Origin: Avibacterium sp. 21-586
Lineage (GTDB): Bacteria; Pseudomonadota; Gammaproteobacteria; Enterobacterales; Pasteurellaceae
Direction of reading: 5' to 3'
Length of the DNA stretch: 64,000 nucleotides
NCBI RefSeq assembly: GCF_026226775.1
Contig: NZ_JAKKOD010000001.1
Span: 310,001 to 374,000 of the forward strand
Part shown: positions 38,476 to 46,579 of the stretch, one piece after another
Numbering within the stretch: the first letter of the stretch is position 1
Layout of the letters: every line of letters starts with the position of its first letter
The notes under the pieces: model-generated
What the model was told of the DNA's origin: nothing
Database searches by the model: none
What the model saw: only the letters and a program-made list of their open reading frames with translations
Program-made: the position numbers and the translations under genes

Positions 38476-39664
38476 ATTTTGCTTACCTGACCACATTAGC
38501 CCAGAGCAATTTTTGCAAGAATATTGGCAAAAGAAACCGTTATTGATTCGCAATGGTCTGCCACAAATTGTGGGGCAGTTTGAGCCAGAAGATATTATTG
38601 AACTAGCACAAGGCGAAGAGGTTACCGCACGCCTAATCAAGCAGCATAGCGATGAAAAGTGGGAGCTCAAGGTGAGCCCGCTGGCAGAGCAAGATTTTGC
38701 TGATATGCCAACACAATGGACGGTGCTGGTACAAAATATGGAACAATGGTCGCCAGAATTAGGTCAGCTTTGGAACGCATTTGGCTTTATTCCGCAATGG
38801 CAACGGGACGATATTATGGTGTCTTATGCGCCAAAAGGTGGCTCGGTAGGGCGACATTATGATGAATATGACGTGTTCCTTGTGCAAGGCTATGGACACC
38901 GCCGTTGGCAGCTTGGCAAATGGTGCGATCCAACCACCGAGTTCAAACCGAACCAACCGATCCGTATTTTTGATGATATGGGCGAGTTGGTGCTTGATGA
39001 AGTGCTTGCACCTGGTGACGTGCTTTATGTGCCTTCGCGTTTATCCCATTATGGCGTGGCGCAAGATGATTGTTTGACGTTCTCTTTTGGCTTACGTTAT
39101 CCTAATTTGGCGGACATTTTTGAAAATGTGGGCAAAGCCTTTAATCAACCTCATTTAGAATTGGATCTAAGCGAATTTTTAATTCCACTGCGCCTTAGCC
39201 CTGATCTTCAACCCACAGGTTTATTGGCACAGCAAAATATCGCCACCATTAAGCAACAATTTCTTGCCAGCCTTGCTGAAAGCCCGCAATTTGACGCTTT
39301 ATTTAAACAAGCCTTAGCAAGCACAGTCAGTAGCAGACGCTACGAATTATTGCCAACGGAAGGGGAGTACGATCCTGAAGAAGTGCGGTCGCTTTTGGAG
39401 GAAGATTGTTTGCTTTCACAAGATAATAATTGCAAATTGCTTTACACTGAGCATCCGCTACGTATTTATGCCAACGGTGAATGGCTTGATGAACTTAATC
39501 CGCTTGAAGCACAAATTTTGAAACGTTTAGCAGACGGGCAATCCCTTGGTTTAGGTGATTTGCAAGCCTTAATGCTTGACGTGAAAGATAAAGAAAGCGT
39601 AATGGAATTATTGTTAGACAGCCTATGCAACTGGCTTGATGATGGCTGGGTATTGTTGGATTAA
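38468..39664 (+). CDS. roxA: Ribosomal protein L16 arginine hydroxylase RoxA (YcfD), JmjC/cupin
   Basis: 2-oxoglutarate/Fe(II)-dependent oxygenase that hydroxylates an arginine of ribosomal protein L16. The 398-residue protein has the iron-binding triad His130-x-Asp132 ([10 protein letters not shown]) and His194 (RLSHYGVA) in a JmjC double-stranded beta-helix. Helical dimerization and winged-helix C-terminal parts follow. Overlaps the end of rnfH by 8 nt. Two nucleotides separate its stop from xseA. Confidence 0.93.
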   Translation: MIKFCLPDHISPEQFLQEYWQKKPLLIRNGLPQIVGQFEPEDIIELAQGEEVTARLIKQHSDEKWELKVSPLAEQDFADMPTQWTVLVQNMEQWSPELGQLWNAFGFIPQWQRDDIMVSYAPKGGSVGRHYDEYDVFLVQGYGHRRWQLGKWCDPTTEFKPNQPIRIFDDMGELVLDEVLAPGDVLYVPSRLSHYGVAQDDCLTFSFGLRYPNLADIFENVGKAFNQPHLELDLSEFLIPLRLSPDLQPTGLLAQQNIATIKQQFLASLAESPQFDALFKQALASTVSSRRYELLPTEGEYDPEEVRSLLEEDCLLSQDNNCKLLYTEHPLRIYANGEWLDELNPLEAQILKRLADGQSLGLGDLQALMLDVKDKESVMELLLDSLCNWLDDGWVLLD

Positions 39665-39666
39665 AA

Positions 39667-41208
39667 ATGGAAAAGAGTGCGATTTATTCCGTTTCACAGC
39701 TCAACCAGCAGGCTCGCCAATTATTGGAGGGGCAGCTTGGGCTAGTGTGGCTCACGGGGGAAATTTCCAATTTCACCCAACCTGTTTCAGGGCATTGGTA
39801 TCTCACCTTGAAAGATGAAAATGCCCAAGTGCGTTGTGCAATGTTCCGAATGAAAAATCTGCGCGTGCCGTTTCGCCCGCAAAATGGAATGCAAGTGTTG
39901 GTGCGTGCCAGTGTGAGTTTATATGAGCCACGCGGTGATTATCAGCTGATTATCGACAGTATGCACCCTGCAGGTGAGGGCTTATTGCAACAGCAATTTG
40001 AAGCCTTGAAAATGAAATTGGCGGCGGAAGGATTATTTGCGCAAAATCTGAAAAAAAATTTACCGCACTTTAGCCGCAAAGTGGGTGTGATCACTTCACC
40101 AACAGGGGCAGCGTTGCAAGATATTTTGCATATTTTACAGCGGCGCGATCCTAGCCTGAACGTGGTGATTTATCCCACCGCCGTGCAAGGCAAAGAAGCC
40201 GCCGATGAAATTGTACAAATGATCGAACTGGCCAATCGCCGTCAAGAAGTGGACGTGCTTATTGTAGGACGCGGTGGCGGTTCGTTAGAAGATTTATGGT
40301 GTTTCAATGAAGAAGCGGTGGCGCGCGCGATTTTTAATTCTGTGCTCCCTGTGATTAGTGCGGTGGGACACGAAACCGATGTTACCATTGCCGATTTTGT
40401 AGCCGATGTGCGTGCACCCACGCCCTCTGCAGCGGCAGAATTAGTAAGCCGTGATCAGCAAGAATTATTGCAACAGCTTAACTATAAACGTCAGCGTTTA
40501 GAAATGGCGTTAGATCGTCTATTTAATGAAAAAAGCCAAGCCTTAAATCAGCTTGTGTGGCGTTTGCAAAATCGCCATCCACAAATTCACTTTAATCAAC
40601 AAAAAGCCCAGCTACAACAGCTTGCTTACCGTTTGCAGTTTGCAATGCAACGGGCTGTGGAGAAATCGCAGCAGCAAATCGCTACGCAACACCAGCGTTT
40701 GCATTTGGCAATGGAACGCAACCTTTCCTCGAAAAAGCAAGGATTACAGCAACTTAGCCAACACTTGCAACATCGCCACCCGCAAAAACAGCTTAATCAG
40801 CAAAAAGCCCAGATCCAACAGCTAGCCTATGGCTTAAGGTTAGCGATGCAACATTATTTGGCAAAAAAACAGCAAAATTTCACCGCACTTAATGAACGGC
40901 TGAATAATAATCCGCTGCCGTATCGTCTACAAAAGCAGACGCAACATTTGCAACAATTAAAAGTGCGGTTAGATTTTTGTGCAGAAAAACAGCTGACAAA
41001 TAAACAAGGGCGTTTTGCCACCTTGTGCCAACGCTTGGACGGATTAAGCCCGCTGAAAATTCTTTCCCGTGGTTATTCCATTTCTGAGAATGAGCAAGGC
41101 ATTGCAATTACCCAAGCTGATCAAGTGAAGGTGGGAGAGCATTTGAGAACTCATTTAATGAACGGCATAATTATGAGTCGAGTGGAACAGATTGAGAGCC
41201 AAAATTAG
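39667..41208 (+). CDS. xseA: Exodeoxyribonuclease VII large subunit XseA
   Basis: Catalytic subunit of single-strand-specific exonuclease VII. The 513-residue protein has an N-terminal OB fold (about 5-105; [20 protein letters not shown]), a catalytic domain (about 120-310; [56 protein letters not shown]) and a long coiled-coil C-terminal part. It is about 55 residues longer than the E. coli protein (456), explained by an in-frame 67-residue duplication in the coiled-coil region. xseB is not adjacent. Confidence 0.95.
   Translation: MEKSAIYSVSQLNQQARQLLEGQLGLVWLTGEISNFTQPVSGHWYLTLKDENAQVRCAMFRMKNLRVPFRPQNGMQVLVRASVSLYEPRGDYQLIIDSMHPAGEGLLQQQFEALKMKLAAEGLFAQNLKKNLPHFSRKVGVITSPTGAALQDILHILQRRDPSLNVVIYPTAVQGKEAADEIVQMIELANRRQEVDVLIVGRGGGSLEDLWCFNEEAVARAIFNSVLPVISAVGHETDVTIADFVADVRAPTPSAAAELVSRDQQELLQQLNYKRQRLEMALDRLFNEKSQALNQLVWRLQNRHPQIHFNQQKAQLQQLAYRLQFAMQRAVEKSQQQIATQHQRLHLAMERNLSSKKQGLQQLSQHLQHRHPQKQLNQQKAQIQQLAYGLRLAMQHYLAKKQQNFTALNERLNNNPLPYRLQKQTQHLQQLKVRLDFCAEKQLTNKQGRFATLCQRLDGLSPLKILSRGYSISENEQGIAITQADQVKVGEHLRTHLMNGIIMSRVEQIESQN
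40573..40851 (+). repeat. Duplicated segment in the xseA coiled coil
   Basis: A 78-nt stretch at 40573-40650 is repeated at 40774-40851 with moderate divergence (shared core NQQKAQ(L/I)QQLAY). The period is 201 nt, so 67 codons were duplicated in frame. Confidence 0.8.
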
Positions 41209-41240
41209 GCTGTAAGGTAATTATTTTAGCTATTGAGATA

Positions 41241-41269
41241 AGAGCGAAAAAATTTTTCGCTCTTTTAAT
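41241..41269. terminator. Bidirectional terminator between xseA and arcA
   Basis: AAGAGCGAAAAA (41241-41252) and its complement 41254-41265 form a long A/T-tipped stem followed by TTAATTT, between convergent genes. Confidence 0.8.
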
Positions 41270-41294
41270 TTATCTTACATATTGAAAAATATCT

Positions 41295-42014
41295 CTACTC
41301 TTCCAGCTTACCGCAAAAACGATAACCTTCACCGTGAATAGTTGCGATAATCTCTGGTGTAGCTGGATATTTCTCAAAATATTTACGAATACGACGAATT
41401 GTTACATCAACAGTTCTATCTTGTGGCTTTAGTTCACGTCCTGCCATTTTCTTTAATAATTCTTCGCGGGATTGGATTTTTCCTGGATTTTCACAAAAAT
41501 GCAGGAGCGTTCTAAATTCACTTCGCGGTAGTTTAATAGGTTGAGCATCAGGGGTAATTAGCATATGGCTGTTAAGATCTAAAGTCCAACCATTAAAATG
41601 ATATTGTTCTATTTGTATTTGTGGATTGAATACTTTTGGAGTATCTTGCATTGTGCGTTGTAAAATATTTCTAGCACGAATGGTTAGTTCTCTTGGATTA
41701 AATGGTTTGGTAATATAGTCATCTGCACCAATTTCTAGACCTAAAATTTTATCCACTTCATTGTTACGACCAGTTAGGAACATCAGTGCAGTATTTTTTT
41801 TCTCTCGCAGTTCACGGGCAAGCATTAACCCATTTTTCCCAGGTAGGTTAATATCCATGATCACAAGATCGATATTTCGATTCATTAGAATATTGTGCAT
41901 TTGAGCGCCGTCAATAGCCTCAAAAACCTCATATCCTTCTGCCTCAAAAATATTTTTTAACGTGTTCCTTGTAATGGCTTCATCTTCAACAATTAGAATT
42001 TGTGGAGTAACCAT
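41295..42014 (-). CDS. arcA: Aerobic respiration control response regulator ArcA
   Basis: OmpR-type response regulator that, phosphorylated by ArcB, represses respiratory genes under low oxygen. The 239-residue protein has a receiver domain with phospho-acceptor Asp54 (VIMDINLPG), DEA acid pocket at 11-13 and Lys in TKPFNPRE. A winged-helix effector domain (about 135-235; [15 protein letters not shown]) follows. Very close to E. coli ArcA throughout. A palindrome resembling FNR/CRP sites lies about 135 nt upstream. Confidence 0.97.
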   Translation of the reverse strand: MVTPQILIVEDEAITRNTLKNIFEAEGYEVFEAIDGAQMHNILMNRNIDLVIMDINLPGKNGLMLARELREKKNTALMFLTGRNNEVDKILGLEIGADDYITKPFNPRELTIRARNILQRTMQDTPKVFNPQIQIEQYHFNGWTLDLNSHMLITPDAQPIKLPRSEFRTLLHFCENPGKIQSREELLKKMAGRELKPQDRTVDVTIRRIRKYFEKYPATPEIIATIHGEGYRFCGKLEE

Positions 42015-42148
42015 ATAATCTGTTTCCTTTACAGCTAAATTTTATTTAAATCCATAATAACTATGGGTATTCTAAGTTTCTCATTGTGTAATTGCAACAT
42101 TATTGTAACACGTGTTAAAACCTTAGCTTTTAGAAATCACTTATATTT

Positions 42149-42164
42149 TATGATCTAAATCATA
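42149..42164. promoter_or_regulatory. FNR/CRP-like palindrome upstream of arcA
   Basis: TATGAT-CTAA-ATCATA has perfect 6-bp arms and the N4 spacing of an FNR box; read as CRP it is TATGA-N6-TCATA. FNR activates arcA in E. coli, so FNR is plausible. Confidence 0.5.
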
Positions 42165-42196
42165 GAATTTAACCTATTTGAGGAATAAAAAGAAGT

Positions 42197-42214
42197 GCGC
42201 CAAAAATTTGGCGC
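42197..42214 (-). terminator. Terminator after rpmJ
   Basis: GCGCCAAA (42197-42204) pairs with 42207-42214. On the minus strand it is followed by ACTTCTTTTT. Confidence 0.7.
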
Positions 42215-42243
42215 GTCATTTTATCTGCTTAATCAAACAAGGC

Positions 42244-42387
42244 TTAACGTTTTTTCTTTTTGCCTCCTTGACGTGCTTTGAAGCGTGGGTTTTCTTTACA
42301 AATCACGTATACGATGCCTTGTCGACGAACCACTTTGCATTTGGGATGGCGAGTTTTGGCCGTTTTTAATGAGGAAAGTACTTGCAT
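42244..42387 (-). CDS. rpmJ: Ribosomal protein L36, zinc-independent paralogue (YkgO type)
   Basis: A 47-residue protein beginning [18 protein letters not shown] and ending [10 protein letters not shown]. It matches YkgO-type L36: only Cys17 and Cys30 remain and the four-ligand zinc ribbon of the standard L36 is lost. Ribosome site AAGGAG precedes the ATG and the gene starts 9 nt after the L31 paralogue stop, giving the rpmE2-rpmJ2 pair. In E. coli such pairs replace the zinc-containing versions in zinc starvation. Confidence 0.93.
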   Translation of the reverse strand: MQVLSSLKTAKTRHPKCKVVRRQGIVYVICKENPRFKARQGGKKKKR

Positions 42388-42396
42388 TATGTCTCC

Positions 42397-42663
42397 TTAT
42401 TTTGATTTTAGTGCGCCGAATTTGCTATATCTGTTGAGGAAGCTACTTGCTCTTCCTTCGTTATTAATTTGTCTTGTTTTTCCAGTATAAAAAGGGTGTG
42501 ATGCAGAAGAAGTATCGCACATAAATACAGGATATTCTTTACCATCTTCCCATTTCATTGTTTGTGTAGTTCTCGCGCAAGAACGAATCAAAAAACCTTG
42601 TTTTGCGTTACTATCATAAAACAGCACAGTCCGATAATTTTCTGGGTGAATGCCTTTTTTCAT
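42397..42663 (-). CDS. rpmE2: Ribosomal protein L31 type B (zinc-independent, YkgM type)
   Basis: An 88-residue L31 type B protein: [18 protein letters not shown] start, KYPVF-like [20 protein letters not shown] block, and FLNRYSKFG near the C-terminus. The CxxC zinc-binding pair of type A L31 is absent. It heads the rpmE2-rpmJ operon. Its promoter region contains a -35/-10 pair with a palindrome over the -10 that could be an operator. Confidence 0.95.
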   Translation of the reverse strand: MKKGIHPENYRTVLFYDSNAKQGFLIRSCARTTQTMKWEDGKEYPVFMCDTSSASHPFYTGKTRQINNEGRASSFLNRYSKFGALKSK

Positions 42664-42700
42664 TTTAAAACCTCTTATTTTTTATTGCGAAATAACTAGG

Positions 42701-42735
42701 GCTAGTATGCTAGCTTAAATAAGAATTATTATCAA
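42701..42735 (-). promoter_or_regulatory. Promoter of rpmE2-rpmJ with palindrome over the -10
   Basis: On the minus strand TTGATA (42735-42730), a 17-nt spacer and TAGCAT (42712-42707) form a promoter about 45 nt before rpmE2. GCTAG-TATG-CTAGC (42701-42714) is a perfect inverted repeat covering the -10. It does not match the enterobacterial Zur box well, so the regulator is open. The rest of the gap to dsbD (42736-42912) shows nothing clear. Confidence 0.5.
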
Positions 42736-42912
42736 ATATTATTTTTCATTAAAAAATAAGTGTGATGAGGAGGTAAGCGAATAAGATAAAGTGAAAGAAC
42801 TCAAGACTTTTTGTACATTATGTAGGTTTATGCCGTGTTAGAATAAGAAAAACAAGATTTAAATATAATGAAAGTAAATAGACGTTACTATTCAATAGGC
42901 TAGGAAAAGAAA

Positions 42913-44640
42913 ATGAAAAGAATTTTTACCTTTTTGCTTTGTTTTTGCACCGCACTTATGGCGCAGGCAGGGCTATTTGATAGCAAACCGCAATTTTTAA
43001 AAGCAGACGAAGCCTTTCAATTTTCAGCTCAATCTCAGGCAGAAAGTTTGCAATTGGCATGGCAAATTGCGCCAGATTATTATCTCTACAAAAAAGAAAT
43101 CCTACTTGAACAAGGGGAGAGAAAGATTGCAAATTTACCTTTTCCACCAGCAGAAAAATATCAAGATGAATTTTTTGGTGAAACGGAAATTTACCGTGAT
43201 CATTTAACCTTCAATGTGCCGATTTCATCAACCTCACCACAAACCTTTTCTGTTACCTACCAAGGTTGCACGAAAGGATTTTGTTATCCACCTGAAACCA
43301 AAATCGTGCAATGGCAGCCTTCAGCAACAAATTCAGCAGAAAAAACGGTGCAAAAAAACACCGCACTTATGCCTGACTTAGCGCCTGTACTAAATGAACA
43401 ACAATCCTTGGCACAGCGGCTGTTTGAAAGTAAATATGCAGTATTTGGCTTTTTCTTATTAGGCTTAGGCTTGGCGTTTACCCCTTGTGTATTGCCAATG
43501 TTGCCGCTGCTTTCTGCGGTGGTGATTGGTAGTGGACAACGCCCTAGTACGGCACGCGCTTTGGGATTAAGTCTTGCTTATGTGCAAGGAATGGCGCTCA
43601 CTTACACCTTGCTCGGCTTGGCTGTGGCTGCCATCGGCTTACCTTTCCAAATTGCGTTGCAAAGCCCTTATGTACTCATCGGGTTATCACTGATTTTTGT
43701 GTTGCTCGCCTTATCAATGTTCGGTGTGTTCACCTTACAATTGCCTTCATCATTACAAACCAAGCTCACCTTGTTAAGCCAAAAACAAAAGAGCGGTGCA
43801 TTTGGCGGCGTGTTTGTGATGGGAATGATCGCAGGCCTTGTGGCATCACCTTGCACTTCGGCACCCTTATCGGGCGCATTACTTTATGTGGCGCAAAGCG
43901 GTGATCTATTTACTGGTGCAATCACCCTTTATTTGCTTGCTTTAGGAATGGGCGTGCCGCTGATTTTAGCCACCGTTTTCGGCAACCGCATTTTGCCAAA
44001 ATCGGGCGAATGGTTAGAGAAAGTGAAAGTGATTTTCGGCTTTGTAATGCTTGCATTGCCCGTTTTCCTACTTTCTCGCATTTTGCCGGAAATCTGGGAA
44101 AACCGTTTATGGGCGTTGCTTGGCGTCTCTTTCTGCTTATGGGCAGGCTTACAAATCAAAGGGCAGGGCATTGGCTGGGTGCTGCGAATTGGCTTTTTTA
44201 TCTTAGCGATGATCTTGGTGAAACCATTACAAACTTGGCTATGGAATGAACCTGATTTACCGCAAGCAATGCGCACTCATCAAACCACTTTCCAAAAAGT
44301 GAGCAGTTATGACGAGCTACAAAAAATCTTACAAAAAAACGACCGCACTTTTGCAATGCTTGATCTTTATGCCGATTGGTGCGTAGCCTGTAAAGAGTTT
44401 GAAAAATATACGTTTTCTGATCCTAACGTTCAGCAAGCCTTTGGCAATATCTTATTACTACAAGTAGATATGACAAAAAACAGTAATGAAAATAAAGCGT
44501 TAATGGAAAAGCTGGATGTGCTAGGGCTACCAACCATCATCTTTTTTGATAAGCAAGGTAACGAAATTGAACCCGCTCGTATTACAGGATTTATGAATGC
44601 GGATGAATTCTTAGCTTGGTTACAAAAAAGGCTGAAATAA
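42913..44640 (+). CDS. dsbD: Thiol:disulfide interchange protein DsbD
   Basis: Carries reducing power from cytoplasmic thioredoxin to the periplasm for DsbC and cytochrome c maturation. The 575-residue protein has a signal peptide ending at MAQA (about residue 19) and an N-terminal Ig-like domain with Cys119 and Cys124 (GCTKGFC). An eight-helix membrane domain follows, with Cys192 (FTPCVLPM) and a second Cys in ASPCTSAPLSG. The C-terminal thioredoxin domain has Cys490-Val-Ala-Cys493. All six functional cysteines are present. Downstream it shares a bidirectional terminator with argF. Confidence 0.96.
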   Translation: MKRIFTFLLCFCTALMAQAGLFDSKPQFLKADEAFQFSAQSQAESLQLAWQIAPDYYLYKKEILLEQGERKIANLPFPPAEKYQDEFFGETEIYRDHLTFNVPISSTSPQTFSVTYQGCTKGFCYPPETKIVQWQPSATNSAEKTVQKNTALMPDLAPVLNEQQSLAQRLFESKYAVFGFFLLGLGLAFTPCVLPMLPLLSAVVIGSGQRPSTARALGLSLAYVQGMALTYTLLGLAVAAIGLPFQIALQSPYVLIGLSLIFVLLALSMFGVFTLQLPSSLQTKLTLLSQKQKSGAFGGVFVMGMIAGLVASPCTSAPLSGALLYVAQSGDLFTGAITLYLLALGMGVPLILATVFGNRILPKSGEWLEKVKVIFGFVMLALPVFLLSRILPEIWENRLWALLGVSFCLWAGLQIKGQGIGWVLRIGFFILAMILVKPLQTWLWNEPDLPQAMRTHQTTFQKVSSYDELQKILQKNDRTFAMLDLYADWCVACKEFEKYTFSDPNVQQAFGNILLLQVDMTKNSNENKALMEKLDVLGLPTIIFFDKQGNEIEPARITGFMNADEFLAWLQKRLK

Positions 44641-44641
44641 A

Positions 44642-44669
44642 AAAGTGCGGTGTTTTTTCACCGCACTTT
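44642..44669. terminator. Bidirectional uptake-word terminator between dsbD and argF
   Basis: AAAGTGCGGTG (44642-44652) pairs with CACCGCACTTT (44659-44669) around a T6 loop: two perfect opposed uptake words. Confidence 0.85.
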
Positions 44670-44680
44670 AGCTTTATTTA

Positions 44681-45688
44681 TCATGCTCCCAAAGACGCCA
44701 CCATTACTGCTTTAATCGTGTGCATACGGTTTTCCGCTTGATCAAAGGAGATGTTCATTGGTGATTCAAATACCTCTTCGGTTACTTCAATGCCGTTTGC
44801 TAAGTGCGGATATTTTTCAGCGATTTGTTTACCGATTTCTGTTTCGCAATTATGGAAAGCCGGTAGGCAGTGCATAAACTTCACTTTAGGATTGCCGCTG
44901 CGTCGCATTAGGTCGGTTGTTACTTGATAAGGCAACAGTAAATCAATGCGCTCCCCCCAGCTTTCAAGTGGCTCACCCATTGAGACCCACACATCCGTAT
45001 GCACGAAATCTACCTCTTTCACGGCAAGATTAACGTCTTCTGTAATAGTGATTTTTGCCCCTGTTTGCTGTGCGAATTCTTGGCACATTGTGATCAATTC
45101 CGCTTCAGGTTGTAAGGCTTTTGGCGCACAAATTCGCACGTCCATGCCTAATTTTGCACCGATTAATAACAATGAATTACCCATATTATTGCGTGCATCA
45201 CCGATATAAACATAACTAATTTGTGACAAAGGTTTGTCGCAATGTTCCATCATAGTGAGAACATCTGCGAGCATTTGAGTTGGGTGGAATTCATCGGTTA
45301 AGCCGTTAAATACTGGCACACCGGCATATTGTGCTAATTCATTCACAATCGCTTGCTTAAAACCACGGTATTCGATGGCATCATACATCCGCCCGAGTAC
45401 ACGAGCAGTATCTTTCATACTTTCTTTATGTCCAATCTGCGAGGAGGTGGGATCAATATAGGTAACATTTGCCCCTTGATCATAAGCGGCTACTTCAAAG
45501 GCACAACGAGTACGGGTGGAGGTTTTTTCGAAAATTAAGGCGATGTTTTTGCCCTTTAATTTGGGTTGTTCGGTGCCTGCATATTTGGCACGTTTTAAAT
45601 CTTTTGCAAGTTGTAGTAAAAATCGAATTTCTTCTGGTGTGTGATGTACAAGGCTAAGTAAATGGCGATTTTTTAAGTTAAAGGGCAT
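44681..45688 (-). CDS. argF: Ornithine carbamoyltransferase
   Basis: Makes citrulline from ornithine and carbamoyl phosphate (or the reverse in arginine deiminase pathways). The 335-residue protein has the carbamoyl-phosphate motif [16 protein letters not shown] (about 56-71), the HPTQ motif ([13 protein letters not shown]), HCLPAFH and the ornithine-loop region. Length and sequence type resemble both ArgF and catabolic ArcB; with no arcA/arcC (deiminase/carbamate kinase) genes adjacent, the direction of use is undecided. No clear ARG box is seen upstream. Confidence 0.94.
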   Translation of the reverse strand: MPFNLKNRHLLSLVHHTPEEIRFLLQLAKDLKRAKYAGTEQPKLKGKNIALIFEKTSTRTRCAFEVAAYDQGANVTYIDPTSSQIGHKESMKDTARVLGRMYDAIEYRGFKQAIVNELAQYAGVPVFNGLTDEFHPTQMLADVLTMMEHCDKPLSQISYVYIGDARNNMGNSLLLIGAKLGMDVRICAPKALQPEAELITMCQEFAQQTGAKITITEDVNLAVKEVDFVHTDVWVSMGEPLESWGERIDLLLPYQVTTDLMRRSGNPKVKFMHCLPAFHNCETEIGKQIAEKYPHLANGIEVTEEVFESPMNISFDQAENRMHTIKAVMVASLGA

Positions 45689-45770
45689 AATATTTTCCTC
45701 TCACGTTCGTTGTGTTTATAAATTTTATTGGTATATTACTGATTTATTTTAACTGAATAAAGGTAAAAAT

Positions 45771-45920
45771 ATGTTGGATGAAATATTATTGAGTTTAACC
45801 CATGAGCAACAGCAACAAGCGGTGGAAAAAATTCGGGTATTAATGGAACAAGGAATAAGTAGCGGAGAAGCTATAGCGATTGTTGCACAAGAATTACGCG
45901 AAAAATATCAGCATCAATAA
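45771..45920 (+). CDS. yoaH: UPF0181 family protein YoaH
   Basis: A 49-residue protein, [18 protein letters not shown] at the start with [20 protein letters not shown] following. It matches the YoaH core [28 protein letters not shown] and lacks the acidic C-terminal tail of the E. coli version. AAAGG lies 6 nt before the ATG. Function unknown. It is too short to stand out by length but the family match is clear. Confidence 0.85.
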   Translation: MLDEILLSLTHEQQQQAVEKIRVLMEQGISSGEAIAIVAQELREKYQHQ

Positions 45921-45994
45921 TTACAGCTTTCGCTGAATTGATTAAGCCTATAATGACCTAATAAAAAATTGTGATCTCTGTTTGATTTTTAAAT

Positions 45995-46011
45995 ATTTAT
46001 CATTGATAAAT
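45995..46011. promoter_or_regulatory. 17-bp palindrome upstream of cspD
   Basis: ATTTATCA-T-TGATAAAT is a perfect inverted repeat about 110 nt before cspD. It could be an operator or simply A/T-rich chance; no regulator is assigned. Confidence 0.3.
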
Positions 46012-46120
46012 AAGATGATTTATTTCAATATCCTTAAGGAGAAAGGGGTGAAGTATTTGATACTTTGCTAGTAATTACTGATCTTTTAGATCATCAATCC
46101 ATTTGAGAGGTTAACGTTTT

Positions 46121-46330
46121 ATGGAAGTGGGTATTGTTAAATGGTTCAATAATGCGAAAGGTTTTGGATTTATTTCAGTAGAAGGAAATGATTCGGATAT
46201 TTTTGCTCATTATTCTGTTATAGAAATGGATGGTTACCGCTCATTGAAAGCTGGACAAAAAGTGAATTTTGAAGTGGTTCATGGTGAGAAAGGCTCACAT
46301 GCCACCAAAATTATCCCTATTGCAGAATAA
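46121..46330 (+). CDS. cspD: Cold-shock-domain protein CspD
   Basis: Single cold-shock domain of 69 residues with RNP1 KGFGFI and RNP2 DIFAHYS nucleic-acid motifs. The IEMDGYRSLKAGQKV segment is typical of CspD rather than CspA. In E. coli CspD inhibits replication in stationary phase. Expected ClpS/clpA neighbours are not adjacent here. A terminator hairpin follows at 46402-46435. Confidence 0.9.
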   Translation: MEVGIVKWFNNAKGFGFISVEGNDSDIFAHYSVIEMDGYRSLKAGQKVNFEVVHGEKGSHATKIIPIAE

Positions 46331-46401
46331 ATATTGAAGGTTAAATAAATCGCAATTGATTTAATTTTTACCCGTATTTAATTATTTGGTTTATGATCAA
46401 T

Positions 46402-46440
46402 AAGGCATAGATAGAATAATTTCTTTCTGTGCCTTACTTT
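46402..46440 (+). terminator. Terminator after cspD
   Basis: AAGGCATAGA (46402-46411) pairs with TCTGTGCCTT (46426-46435), one wobble, then ACTTTTATT. Confidence 0.55.
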
Positions 46441-46579
46441 TATTATCTTATAACGTATTCTTTCATAATCATTTTTGTAGTATGTTTTATGTCTTTTGCT
46501 GTATCAAGTGTTGATGGCATTTTATTGTGCTAATCTGTTAGAATAGCACAACTTTTATTTATAATCGTAGATCAAATTA

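Noticed and set aside
42178-42490. Plus-strand frames across the L36/L31 region
   Set aside because: They are antisense to two ribosomal protein genes with clear homology on the minus strand.
42720-42750. A/T-rich sequence before rpmE2 as a Fur or Zur box
   Set aside because: Only loose similarity to GATAAT repeats; no arm symmetry matching either consensus.
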